From: OCS155 cluster bacterium AG-422-J23
GTDB taxonomy: Bacteria > Actinomycetota > Acidimicrobiia > Actinomarinales > Actinomarinaceae
Length of the DNA: 64,000 nt
Assembly (NCBI GenBank): GCA_003213625.1
Contig: QCMT01000001.1
Location: 36,615-100,614 of the forward strand
Direction of reading: 5' to 3'
Within the stretch, counting starts at the first letter, position 1; each line of letters begins with the position of its first letter. The notes under the pieces were generated by a model, which worked only from the letters and a program-made list of their open reading frames with translations, was not told where the DNA came from and ran no database searches. Shown in pieces: positions 6,595 through 13,859 of the stretch. A program made the translations under genes and the position numbers.

Positions 6595-7547
6595 GAAAGT
6601 ACTTAGTTCTGTTATGTTTATTAATTTTTTGTAATACTGAAAGTAATTCTGTCCCAATAGTCGAGGTTCAATCAAAAGATCAGAACTTTTCACCTGCAAC
6701 AACAATCCAAAGGTATGAACTTTTTCGAAAAAGTGGACTCGCTTTGGTTGAAGATAAAAAAAATGGCTCTTATCCCTATTGTGTTTTTTATAATTCCTTT
6801 GGCGACAGAGAATATCCTGATTTTAGAGCAGTTGAGTGTCACAGTTCAATTGAGAAAGGTTTAAATGCTGTAAAATATTTTGAGTATCTTGATAAAAAGT
6901 TTCTTGAAAAACTAAATTCTTTAGAACCAATTGAATACGAGCATCAGCTTTATAGAAACGATGGTAAGTTTTGTATCTTTTATCAGAGTAAACAATATAC
7001 ATGCCATGAAAATATGGATGATGCTGAAAAAGATATTGATTTACGTCATGCATATGAAAGATATGACCAAGGATGGGAGGATAAATTAATAACATTTCCA
7101 TTGTTAACTGACGAGGAATATACAGCTACGATTAAATTCTCACAAGAATTCTATTTTGACGACATAAGGATCAAACTTGAAAATGAAGCATACACTTGTA
7201 AAAAGAAAACAACCGGGACAGTAATTTCAGCGTACTCTAATGAATTTCATCCTCTTGGTCTTTATCAAGAAAAATTTGATGATGATCTGGTAATAAGAGG
7301 TTGGACACAAAGGTTTGGTTCTGATAAAAATTATTTATTAAATGTTGATTACAACTGTTTATTAGAAAATACTGATAGAGGGTTTTTACTCTTTGGTCCT
7401 ATCTTCTTTCAGGACAATCAATGGTGGGGATTCGAATATTACAATGATGATTATTACGATAAGAGTGAGAAACAACATTATTTCGCCTTTATGACATATT
7501 TTGTCAAAAGAATCTCTTTAGGTGACAACATCTTAACAAATAAGTAA
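6591..7547 (+). CDS. Hypothetical lipoprotein partner of the metzincin
   Basis: A 318-residue protein starting at ATG 6591, which overlaps the protease stop as ATGA; an upstream in-frame start at 6564 would add nine residues ahead of the signal peptide and is less likely. Residues 1-14 (MRKYLVLLCLLIFC) form a lipoprotein signal with the lipid-modified Cys14 in LLIFC. The mature part is rich in Tyr, Phe, Asp and Glu and contains several paired cysteines (for example CVFYNSFGD and CIFYQSKQYTC in two similar segments near residues 56 and 130), which suggests an internal repeat of a small beta-rich unit. No enzyme motif is visible. Tight coupling implies an anchor, inhibitor or substrate-presenting partner for the protease. 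Confidence 0.65.
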   Translation: MRKYLVLLCLLIFCNTESNSVPIVEVQSKDQNFSPATTIQRYELFRKSGLALVEDKKNGSYPYCVFYNSFGDREYPDFRAVECHSSIEKGLNAVKYFEYLDKKFLEKLNSLEPIEYEHQLYRNDGKFCIFYQSKQYTCHENMDDAEKDIDLRHAYERYDQGWEDKLITFPLLTDEEYTATIKFSQEFYFDDIRIKLENEAYTCKKKTTGTVISAYSNEFHPLGLYQEKFDDDLVIRGWTQRFGSDKNYLLNVDYNCLLENTDRGFLLFGPIFFQDNQWWGFEYYNDDYYDKSEKQHYFAFMTYFVKRISLGDNILTNK

Positions 7548-7623
7548 AAATTTTTTAACTAGATATCTTTAAATATATCCTTCGTAACTTTTGATTGTTT
7601 TTGAAGTCTAAGTATTAAGACCA

Positions 7624-7643
7624 AAAAGACACTTTTGTCTTTT
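7624..7643 (+). terminator. AT-rich hairpin, probable terminator
   Basis: AAAAGACA (7624-7631) pairs perfectly with TGTCTTTT (7636-7643) around a CTTT loop. The stem is 8 bp with a built-in T run at the end. It lies 77 bp after the lipoprotein stop in a 184-bp gap and would end the protease-lipoprotein transcript. Confidence 0.5.
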
Positions 7644-7696
7644 ATAACTCAATCATCATAATTTGAAAATACCTTGTATGAAATATTGAGTCCGGG

Positions 7697-7717
7697 CTTA
7701 CGTAAATCTGAATATGT
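7697..7717 (+). repeat. Upstream element, copy 1 (before the 98-residue gene)
   Basis: CTTACGTAAATCTGAATATGT, 35 bases before the ATG at 7732, closely matches the sequence at 8039-8058 before the next gene. Both contain a TTAyGTAA palindrome core. It is probably a shared promoter or regulator site. Confidence 0.4.
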
Positions 7718-7731
7718 AACAAAGGAACAAT

Positions 7732-8028
7732 ATGAAACAAACCCTATTATGGCAAGCCGACACTGATGAGTTAATACAAGAGCTATTTAAACGTAAATTA
7801 TTGATAAAAATTAATAATAGTCAAATCCCCATAGAGATTGTTAAAGAACTTTGTAGACAGTCTGAAATGTGGGAATTGGATAATCCAAGAGTAATTGCAA
7901 TGCTAGATAATATATTTAAATGTATCAATGATGAAGGGAATTTAAATGACGAAAGCAAAGAAACATTTGTTAACATTGTCTTTTCAAATTTGATAATTTA
8001 TTCAAGGTATGATTTAAATATAATTTGA
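7732..8028 (+). CDS. Hypothetical small protein upstream of the double nuclease
   Basis: A 98-residue, mostly helical and acidic protein with no recognised domain, signal or membrane segment. A good ribosome-binding site, AAAGGA, lies 5 bases before the ATG. It is followed 39 bp later by the tandem Cas4-like nuclease gene, and both genes are preceded by nearly the same 20-bp element, suggesting common control. Small helical proteins next to nucleases can be inhibitors or adaptors, but nothing in the sequence shows that here. Function unknown. Confidence 0.55.
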   Translation: MKQTLLWQADTDELIQELFKRKLLIKINNSQIPIEIVKELCRQSEMWELDNPRVIAMLDNIFKCINDEGNLNDESKETFVNIVFSNLIIYSRYDLNII

Positions 8029-8038
8029 AATACATGTA

Positions 8039-8058
8039 CTTATGTAAATTTGAATTAT
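8039..8058 (+). repeat. Upstream element, copy 2 (before the double nuclease gene)
   Basis: CTTATGTAAATTTGAATTAT, 29 bases before the ATG at 8068. It matches the element at 7697-7717 at nearly all positions across CTTAyGTAAATyTGAATwAT. The adjoining ATGTA at 8034-8038 adds a second half-palindrome. Confidence 0.4.
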
Positions 8059-8067
8059 CTTTAGAGT

Positions 8068-9525
8068 ATGAATCAGGGCATTAAGTTCTATAAAACATAC
8101 GATATTAAAAAAATATCTGAATGTCATCAATCTATTGGTCCAAAAACACTTACACCAAATTCTCGTTTAGATCGATGGAGCGGCGTTCACAATGCTATTT
8201 CTGATTGGTTGCTAAACGAAGCAAATGATGAAGTTTCAATAATGGTTGCCGAGGAGAATTTTCAATTTTACGATCCATTACAAAGAAAAATAATGTCTGA
8301 ACTTTTTGAGCGATTTAGAAGTTTGGTTCCCAAACCATTACCTCAGGTCAATATCGATTTTTATAGACAAGAAATCATAAGAGAGATTGATGGTGAAGAG
8401 AAAGGTATGTATACGTCATTTCAATATCAACTTGAAGATGAAGACAACACTGAATACATAAAGCTTAAGGCAGGAGTATCTGATATTGAGGATATAGATA
8501 GAGCTATTGTCGCAGAAACCAAGCTAGAGGGTGAAACATTTTTAACAGCTCAACTTATTCACGATGACTTTGATGAGATAAAGGAACCAGAAAATTCAAA
8601 AGAAATAATTGATGACTATTTCAATATTATTCAAGAATTTGAAACAAACAGAAAACAAGCGACCCCGGGACTACATTGCTATATGTGTTCTAGACCATCA
8701 AGGTGTGGTCAATATCCTGTAGTAGATGGAAAAGAAGCAAAGTCGAACAATAGGGGAATATTAATAAGTAAGTCAAACTTGCTCAATCTTGAGACTTGCG
8801 AGCGATGGACGTCTTGGAGAGCACAATATGCCATACCAAAAGATATTGAAAATGAATCATTTGAAGCAGAGCTTGGACAAAAATTTCACTCATATTCACA
8901 AAAGATGCTTGAAAAAAATAAAGATATCTTTGGAGATAAAGAAATTGAGAGATTGAAAAAGCTACTTGTAGATGAAGAGGAAAAATTTGCATCTCAGATA
9001 CTCAAAAAATATGAGGAACTCATCCAAGCCTTGGATGATGAAGTCGAAGATCAAAACGAATTAGAAATAAAATTATCAGAGTATGGTCTTGGATTTTCCA
9101 TTTTAAAAGATGGAATAGTCTCAAATTCAAAAATGGAGTTAAGAGAGGATAAAGTCGCAGTAACATTTATGGGCCAGGCTGATCTTGTTGGAAGGTACAA
9201 AGGAAAAGGTCTTGTTATTGAACTCAAAACGGGACAAGAAAGCAGTGATGACCTTACAGAGGCTGAATTATATGCACTGGGTGCAAAATTGTTACTTAAA
9301 GAGGATGAGGTCTACGTTTTTCATATATATACAAATAAAGATGGTGGAAAACTTAAGAAAAGAAAATTTGGAGAAAGTGAGTTTGATTCAATCATCAACA
9401 AATTCGAGGATAAAGCCCAGAGAATTGCTAATTGGAATCCTAATGATTCACTATCACCCTCATTTAATGTTGGTGATTGGTGCTCAAATTGTGATTATCA
9501 AACCACTTGTCCGGAGTACAGATAA
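8068..9525 (+). CDS. Tandem Cas4/AddB-like PD-(D/E)XK nuclease with two Fe-S cysteine sets
   Basis: A 485-residue protein that reads as two consecutive modules of the RecB/Cas4-type nuclease superfamily. The C-terminal module is complete: Cys244 (LNLETCERW), His274 (GQKFHSY), Asp372 (GQADLVG), Glu385-x-Lys387 (VIELKTGQ) and Cys472-x2-Cys475-x5-Cys481 at the end. The N-terminal half shows the same order: Cys19, His41 (SGVHNAI), an Asp-rich VSDIEDID strand, Glu150-x-Lys152 (VAETKLEG) and Cys204-x2-Cys207-x5-Cys213. In Cas4 and AddB the four cysteines hold a [4Fe-4S] cluster and the acidic residues with Lys cut DNA. No helicase domain, cas1 or cas2 is nearby. The second module is confidently called; the reading of the first as a diverged duplicate is my inference from motif order and identical Cys spacing. 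Confidence 0.7.
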   Translation: MNQGIKFYKTYDIKKISECHQSIGPKTLTPNSRLDRWSGVHNAISDWLLNEANDEVSIMVAEENFQFYDPLQRKIMSELFERFRSLVPKPLPQVNIDFYRQEIIREIDGEEKGMYTSFQYQLEDEDNTEYIKLKAGVSDIEDIDRAIVAETKLEGETFLTAQLIHDDFDEIKEPENSKEIIDDYFNIIQEFETNRKQATPGLHCYMCSRPSRCGQYPVVDGKEAKSNNRGILISKSNLLNLETCERWTSWRAQYAIPKDIENESFEAELGQKFHSYSQKMLEKNKDIFGDKEIERLKKLLVDEEEKFASQILKKYEELIQALDDEVEDQNELEIKLSEYGLGFSILKDGIVSNSKMELREDKVAVTFMGQADLVGRYKGKGLVIELKTGQESSDDLTEAELYALGAKLLLKEDEVYVFHIYTNKDGGKLKKRKFGESEFDSIINKFEDKAQRIANWNPNDSLSPSFNVGDWCSNCDYQTTCPEYR

Positions 9526-9550
9526 GGTTTTAGTAAGAACTATATGAGAA

Positions 9551-9556
9551 TATAAT
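9551..9556 (+). promoter_or_regulatory. -10 element of the aconitase operon, leaderless arrangement
   Basis: A perfect TATAAT ends 7 bases before the ATG at 9564, so transcription should begin at or next to the start codon. The -35 region is weak (TTTAGT, 9528-9533, 17-bp spacer). No Shine-Dalgarno sequence is present. Confidence 0.6.
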
Positions 9557-9563
9557 TAGAACG

Positions 9564-11825
9564 ATGGATTTATCAGTAACACCAGCAAGTTTAGTTTCTT
9601 CAGTTTATGAAAATCTAACTGAGAATATTAAGAAATTAAGAGAGAGAAAAAATGCTCCTCTAACTCTGGCTGAAAAACTTCTCTTTGGACATGCAACAGA
9701 TATCAACTCTGTTTCTCTAAATAAAGGGGAGGACTACGGTGACTTTGCACCCGATAGAGTTGCAATGCAAGACGCAACAGCACAGATGGCTCTACTGCAA
9801 TTTATGCAAGCAGACCTTCCAGAAACAGCAGTTCCAACAACTGTCCACTGTGATCATTTAATTCAAGCTTATGAAGGAGCAGCTAGTGATCTCCAAGTTG
9901 CAAATAAAACTCATAAAGAGGTTTTTGACTTCCTTAGAACTGCTTCGGAAAAATATGAAATAGGCTTTTGGGGACCAGGGGCTGGAATCATCCATCAAGT
10001 AGTTTTAGAACAATATGCATTTCCAGGAGGAATGATGATCGGTACGGATAGTCATACTCCAAACGCAGGAGGTCTATCCATGATTGCAATTGGTGTTGGA
10101 GGTGCAGATGCAGTTGATGTAATGGCTGGTATGCCTTTCAACACAAAAATACCTAGCTTGATTGGAGTGAAGCTAACTGGTTCTTTGAGCGGCTGGTCAT
10201 CTCCTAAAGACATTATTTTAAAAGTTGCAGAAATCTTGACGGTTAAAGGTGCAACGAATGCAATAGTTGAATACTTTGGAGAGGGTACGAAAACCATTTC
10301 AACCACTGGAAAAGCAACTATAACAAATATGGGTGCAGAGATTGGTGCAACTTGCTCAATATTTCCATATGATGAAAAAGGAAGTGCTTATCTTAAGGCT
10401 ACCGGCAGAGATGAAATAGCTGAATTAGCAGACTCGAGAATGGATTTACTCACTGCTGATGATGAAGTATTAGAAAACCCAGAAGAATTTTTCAATCAAG
10501 TTATAGAGATTAATTTAGATGAACTAGAGCCTCATATTGTTGGACCACACACACCAGATTTAGCTAGACCAATTTCTGGATTAAAAAAAGATGCAAACGA
10601 CAATGAGTATCCTGTAAAAATCTCAAGTGCATTGATTGGATCTTGTACGAATTCATCATATGAGGACATTGGTAGAGCCGCCTTCATTGCTAGAGAAGCT
10701 GCAAAGCACGGTCTGAAGGCAAAAGTGCCTTTGATGGTTACTCCTGGATCAGAACAAACCAGAGCAACAATAGAACGGGATGGATACTTAAAGGATTTAG
10801 AATCTATTGGAGCTACTGTACTTGCGAATGCATGTGGTCCTTGTATCGGTCAATGGAAAAGAGATGACATCAAAGAAGGGGAGAGTAACTCAATCGTCTC
10901 ATCATTTAATAGAAACTTTCCTGCTAGAAATGATGGAAATGCAGAGACATTATCATTTATTGGTTCACCTGAATCAGTTATAGGTTTAGCACTTGGGGGA
11001 ACATTAGATTTCAACTTCTTAAGCGACACTCTTACTACTCAAGATGGGGAAGAAATTTTACTCAACCCACCTGTTGCAGATGAATTACCTGATAAAGGTT
11101 TTGAAGAAACACTGGAGGGATTTATTCAACCAACACCAGGTGATGATGTTGAAGTAATAATTGATCCAGAATCAAATAGACTTCAAAAACTTACCCCATT
11201 TCTTCCACCTAATGAAGAAGACTATGTTTCAATGAGCGTCTTAATGAAGGCAGAAGGAAAATGTACAACTGACCATATTTCTCCTGCTGGTAAATGGTTA
11301 CAGTTCCGAGGTCATCTTGAAAATATTTCACAAAACTTGTTCAATGGAGTCAATAATGCATTTGCTGAAAAAGCAGGTGACGGTGTAAACATACTCACAA
11401 AGGAAGTCGATACATTGCCAAACATAGCAAAGAATTACAGTGAGGAGAATGTTAGCTGGGTAGCTGTTGGGGATGAAAACTATGGTGAGGGCTCATCAAG
11501 AGAGCACGCAGCAATGGAGCCGAGATTTAGAGGCTGTAAGGTCGTGTTGGTAAAAAGTTTTGCACGAATACATGAAGCAAACTTAAAGAAGCAAGGTATT
11601 TTACCTCTAGTCTTTGAAGACAAAAACGATTATGAAAAGATTGAACAGTTCGACAAAATGACTATCGGTAGTCTGAAAGACATTGCAGTTGACACACCCG
11701 TTGAGATTATCCTCGAAAAAGAAAATGGTGAAACAGAGACAATCAAAGCAAATCATTCTCTATCTGAGGATCAGATTGCTTGGTTTTTTGCTGGTTCTGC
11801 ATTGAACTATATCAAGTCAAAATAA
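9564..11825 (+). CDS. acn: Aconitate hydratase (mitochondrial-type)
   Basis: A 753-residue enzyme that interconverts citrate and isocitrate in the TCA cycle. Cluster ligands are seen in GSCTNSSYED and in ACGPCIGQW (two Cys), and the swivel domain has GEGSSREHAAMEPR, which contributes substrate-binding Ser/Arg. The length matches the shorter mitochondrial-type aconitases (about 780) rather than the roughly 890-residue AcnA common in actinobacteria. It heads an operon in which pdxH starts immediately after the stop, then rph and rdgB. Transcription is probably leaderless from a TATAAT seven bases upstream. Confident call. Confidence 0.95.
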   Translation: MDLSVTPASLVSSVYENLTENIKKLRERKNAPLTLAEKLLFGHATDINSVSLNKGEDYGDFAPDRVAMQDATAQMALLQFMQADLPETAVPTTVHCDHLIQAYEGAASDLQVANKTHKEVFDFLRTASEKYEIGFWGPGAGIIHQVVLEQYAFPGGMMIGTDSHTPNAGGLSMIAIGVGGADAVDVMAGMPFNTKIPSLIGVKLTGSLSGWSSPKDIILKVAEILTVKGATNAIVEYFGEGTKTISTTGKATITNMGAEIGATCSIFPYDEKGSAYLKATGRDEIAELADSRMDLLTADDEVLENPEEFFNQVIEINLDELEPHIVGPHTPDLARPISGLKKDANDNEYPVKISSALIGSCTNSSYEDIGRAAFIAREAAKHGLKAKVPLMVTPGSEQTRATIERDGYLKDLESIGATVLANACGPCIGQWKRDDIKEGESNSIVSSFNRNFPARNDGNAETLSFIGSPESVIGLALGGTLDFNFLSDTLTTQDGEEILLNPPVADELPDKGFEETLEGFIQPTPGDDVEVIIDPESNRLQKLTPFLPPNEEDYVSMSVLMKAEGKCTTDHISPAGKWLQFRGHLENISQNLFNGVNNAFAEKAGDGVNILTKEVDTLPNIAKNYSEENVSWVAVGDENYGEGSSREHAAMEPRFRGCKVVLVKSFARIHEANLKKQGILPLVFEDKNDYEKIEQFDKMTIGSLKDIAVDTPVEIILEKENGETETIKANHSLSEDQIAWFFAGSALNYIKSK

Positions 11826-12476
11826 ATGGACAGTATATCTGACAAAGTTAAAAAAATTAGGGTTGAGTACGAAGACAAACCACTAAATATCGAAGATCTA
11901 GATACCAATCCTTTAGAGCAATTTAATGTATGGTTTCAAATTGCTATTGACGCAGAGGTTAATGAAGCAAATGCAATGGCGATATCTACTATCAGCGAAG
12001 AGGGAACACCAAGATCAAGGTACGTACTATTTAAGGATATTGTCGACAACAAACTTGTTTTCTACTCAGATTATGGAAGTAGCAAGGGTCGGGAAATGGA
12101 AAACAATCCAAATATTTCGGGATTATTCTTTTGGCCTGAGTTACATCGCCAAATTCGACTTGAGGGCGTAGTTTCTAAAACATCCGATGAGGTATCTGAT
12201 AACTACTTTGCTTCAAGACCGAGGGGAGCACAACTAAGTGCTATTGCATCAAGTCAAAGTACTGAAATTGAAGGAAGAGAAACGGTTGAAAACAGGATTA
12301 AAGAGTTGGAAATAGAATTTGAAGGAAAAGATATTCCAAGACCAGACAACTGGGGTGGCTATGCAATTGATATTAGTTTCTGGGAGTTTTGGCAGGGTAG
12401 AAGAAGCAGAACCCATGATCGCTTTATTTATGTTAAAAATGATAATTCATGGGAAATAACTAGACTATCACCTTAA
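11826..12476 (+). CDS. pdxH: Pyridoxamine/pyridoxine 5'-phosphate oxidase
   Basis: A 216-residue FMN enzyme that makes pyridoxal 5'-phosphate from the pyridoxamine or pyridoxine form. Typical elements are PLEQFNVWF at the N-terminus, the FMN-binding strand AMAISTISEEGTPRSRYVLFK (one residue longer than usual quoting allows; residues about 46-66), FFWPELHRQIRLEG, the SRPRGAQLSAIASSQS-like segment and the C-terminal WQGRRSRTHDR with substrate-binding Arg and His. The ATG directly follows the aconitase stop TAA. Length is normal for the family. Confident call. Confidence 0.93.
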   Translation: MDSISDKVKKIRVEYEDKPLNIEDLDTNPLEQFNVWFQIAIDAEVNEANAMAISTISEEGTPRSRYVLFKDIVDNKLVFYSDYGSSKGREMENNPNISGLFFWPELHRQIRLEGVVSKTSDEVSDNYFASRPRGAQLSAIASSQSTEIEGRETVENRIKELEIEFEGKDIPRPDNWGGYAIDISFWEFWQGRRSRTHDRFIYVKNDNSWEITRLSP

Positions 12477-12487
12477 GAAATAGATTT

Positions 12488-13156
12488 ATGCGAGATATAA
12501 AAGTAACCAAAGATTTTATTAATTCAGAAAACACTTCAGTGCTCTATGAGTCTGGAAACACGAAAGTTTTGATTACTGTTTCCATTGCTGATAAGGTCCC
12601 AAGATGGCTTGAAAACTCTGATAAGGGTTGGTTAACAGCAGAATACAATATGTTGCCTGGATCTTCAGATCAGAGAATATCAAGGAAATCATTCGAAGGT
12701 GGCAGATCAAAAGAAATCTCAAGATTAATAGGTAGGTCACTCAGATCAGTTTGTGACCTAGCAATACTCAATGGTTTTTTAGTAACCGTTGATTGTGATG
12801 TGCTAGATGCTGATGGAGGTACAAGAACGGCCTCAATTAATGGTGCTTGGATCGCTCTTAATGAAACATTCAACAATCTCGTTGAACAAAAGAAATTAGT
12901 GCAGAATCCACTAACAAACCAGATTGCAGCTTTGTCAGTAGGGATTGTCGATGGAGAATTTATCGCAGATCTGGATTATGAAAAAGACTCAAGTGCTGAA
13001 GTGGATTTAAACCTTGTTCTCAATGACAATTTCGAAATTCTAGAAATTCAAGGAACTGCTGAACAGAAACCATTCTCAAAGGAAGACTTAGACAAGCTTT
13101 TTGAGATGACTAAAGATGAGGTAAATAAAGTTTTCGACGTACAGAAAAATGTATGA
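12488..13156 (+). CDS. rph: Ribonuclease PH
   Basis: A 222-residue phosphorolytic 3'-5' exoribonuclease that trims tRNA 3' ends. It shows the family core GWLTAEYNMLPGSS, the basic segment around SRLIGRSLRSV for RNA binding, and the strand VDCDVLDADGGTRTASINGAW with the catalytic Asp residues. The usual length is about 240, so it is slightly trimmed at the N-terminus, where the common RPxD opening is reduced to MRDIKVTKDF. The stop overlaps the rdgB start by four bases, and rph-rdgB pairing is a standard actinobacterial arrangement. Relevant here because the tRNA genes in this window do not encode CCA. Confidence 0.92.
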   Translation: MRDIKVTKDFINSENTSVLYESGNTKVLITVSIADKVPRWLENSDKGWLTAEYNMLPGSSDQRISRKSFEGGRSKEISRLIGRSLRSVCDLAILNGFLVTVDCDVLDADGGTRTASINGAWIALNETFNNLVEQKKLVQNPLTNQIAALSVGIVDGEFIADLDYEKDSSAEVDLNLVLNDNFEILEIQGTAEQKPFSKEDLDKLFEMTKDEVNKVFDVQKNV

Positions 13157-13725
13157 AAATTTTATTTGCCAGTAAAAATAAAAACAAATTCGAAGAAATT
13201 AAAGAAATCTTTTCAGATTCAGATTTTGAAATTATTTTCGATGATAGTTTGGAAGATGTTGTCGAGGATAGAGATACGATCATTGGTAATGCTCAGAAAA
13301 AATCAGAAGAGATTTTTGAAAAACATAATGTCCCTGTTATCTCAGATGACTCGGGATTATTTGTAGAGGCTCTAAATAATGAGCCTGGAGTAAAAACAGC
13401 AAGATATGCAGGTGAAACTGCAACAGCCGAAGACAATATTCAAAAACTGCTTAATAATTTGGAAAATGAAGATAATAGAAATGCCTTTTTTCAAACAGTG
13501 TTGTATTTTTTTGATGGGAGCAATCGTCTAGATACTGAGGGAATTCTACCAGGTACCATTACGACATCACCAAGAGGAGATAATGGATTTGGCTACGATC
13601 CAGTTTTTGAAGTAAATGGTAAAACTCTTGCTGAGCTAAGTTTTGAGGAGAAGACAAAGATCAGTCACAGGAAAATCGCAACAGAGAAAATGTTCACGTT
13701 ATTGAGTGAGACATTTAAAGAATAA
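13153..13725 (+). CDS. rdgB: RdgB/HAM1 dITP/XTP pyrophosphatase
   Basis: A 190-residue house-cleaning enzyme that hydrolyses non-canonical purine triphosphates. Motifs are FASKNKNKFEEIKEI at the N-terminus (substrate loop), SDDSGLFVEAL with the catalytic Asp, GVKTARYAG, and GDNGFGYDPVFEV followed by SHRKIA near the C-terminus. Start is ATG 13153, overlapping rph by four bases. No classical terminator lies immediately after the stop; the next unit begins with the cimA promoter only about 12 bases downstream. Confident call. Confidence 0.93.
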   Translation: MKILFASKNKNKFEEIKEIFSDSDFEIIFDDSLEDVVEDRDTIIGNAQKKSEEIFEKHNVPVISDDSGLFVEALNNEPGVKTARYAGETATAEDNIQKLLNNLENEDNRNAFFQTVLYFFDGSNRLDTEGILPGTITTSPRGDNGFGYDPVFEVNGKTLAELSFEEKTKISHRKIATEKMFTLLSETFKE

Positions 13726-13737
13726 ATATATTTTTTG

Positions 13738-13765
13738 TAGACAAGCAAATTATCGAAACTATTAT
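13738..13765 (+). promoter_or_regulatory. Promoter of the citramalate synthase leader
   Basis: A -35 TAGACA (13738-13743, five of six consensus bases), a 16-bp spacer and a -10 TATTAT (13760-13765, five of six). The predicted transcription start falls on or beside the A of the leader-peptide ATG at 13772, so the leader peptide would be translated from a leaderless mRNA. Confidence 0.6.
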
Positions 13766-13771
13766 GAATTC

Positions 13772-13798
13772 ATGATTAATTTCATAATTATTATTTAA
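13772..13798 (+). CDS. Isoleucine-rich leader peptide of the cimA attenuator (M-I-N-F-I-I-I-I)
   Basis: ATG ATT AAT TTC ATA, then three ATT codons and TAA: eight residues, five of them isoleucine, including four in a row just before the stop. Two hairpins follow at once, the second a terminator, and then the gene for citramalate synthase, which feeds isoleucine synthesis. This is the classical layout of ribosome-controlled attenuation for branched-chain amino-acid operons. There is no Shine-Dalgarno sequence; a -10 hexamer sits six bases upstream, so initiation is probably leaderless. The peptide has no other expected function than sensing charged tRNA-Ile. The reading is direct; the regulatory role is inference from layout. 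Confidence 0.8.
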   Translation: MINFIIII

Positions 13799-13799
13799 G

Positions 13800-13820
13800 A
13801 ACAACGAACTTATCGTTGTT
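13800..13820 (+). promoter_or_regulatory. Attenuator hairpin 1 (pause or anti-structure)
   Basis: AACAACGA (13800-13807) pairs perfectly with TCGTTGTT (13813-13820) around an ACTTA loop. The 5' arm begins two bases after the leader stop codon, so a ribosome on the isoleucine run or at the stop would cover it. Its CAACG can also pair with CGTTG at 13828-13832 inside the terminator stem, which gives a mutually exclusive alternative fold. Confidence 0.7.
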
Positions 13821-13821
13821 A

Positions 13822-13847
13822 CCCTTGCGTTGCAGGGGTTTTTTTTT
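13822..13847 (+). terminator. Attenuator terminator in front of cimA
   Basis: CCCTTGC (13822-13828) pairs with GCAGGGG (13832-13838) around a GTT loop (one G-T pair), followed by nine T (13839-13847). It ends directly at the purine-rich ribosome-binding site of cimA, so it must be passed for the gene to be expressed. This is a regulated leader terminator, not merely the end of the rdgB operon. Confidence 0.85.
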
Positions 13848-13859
13848 GGAAGAAGACGA

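Noticed and set aside
8068..9525. A CRISPR-Cas locus because of the Cas4-like nuclease
   Set aside because: No repeat-spacer array, cas1, cas2 or interference gene is present on either side, and Cas4 relatives are common outside CRISPR.
13830..13859. An earlier start for citramalate synthase adding ten residues
   Set aside because: That start lies in the terminator loop and would translate the T-run; ATG 13860 has a ribosome-binding site and matches the family N-terminus.
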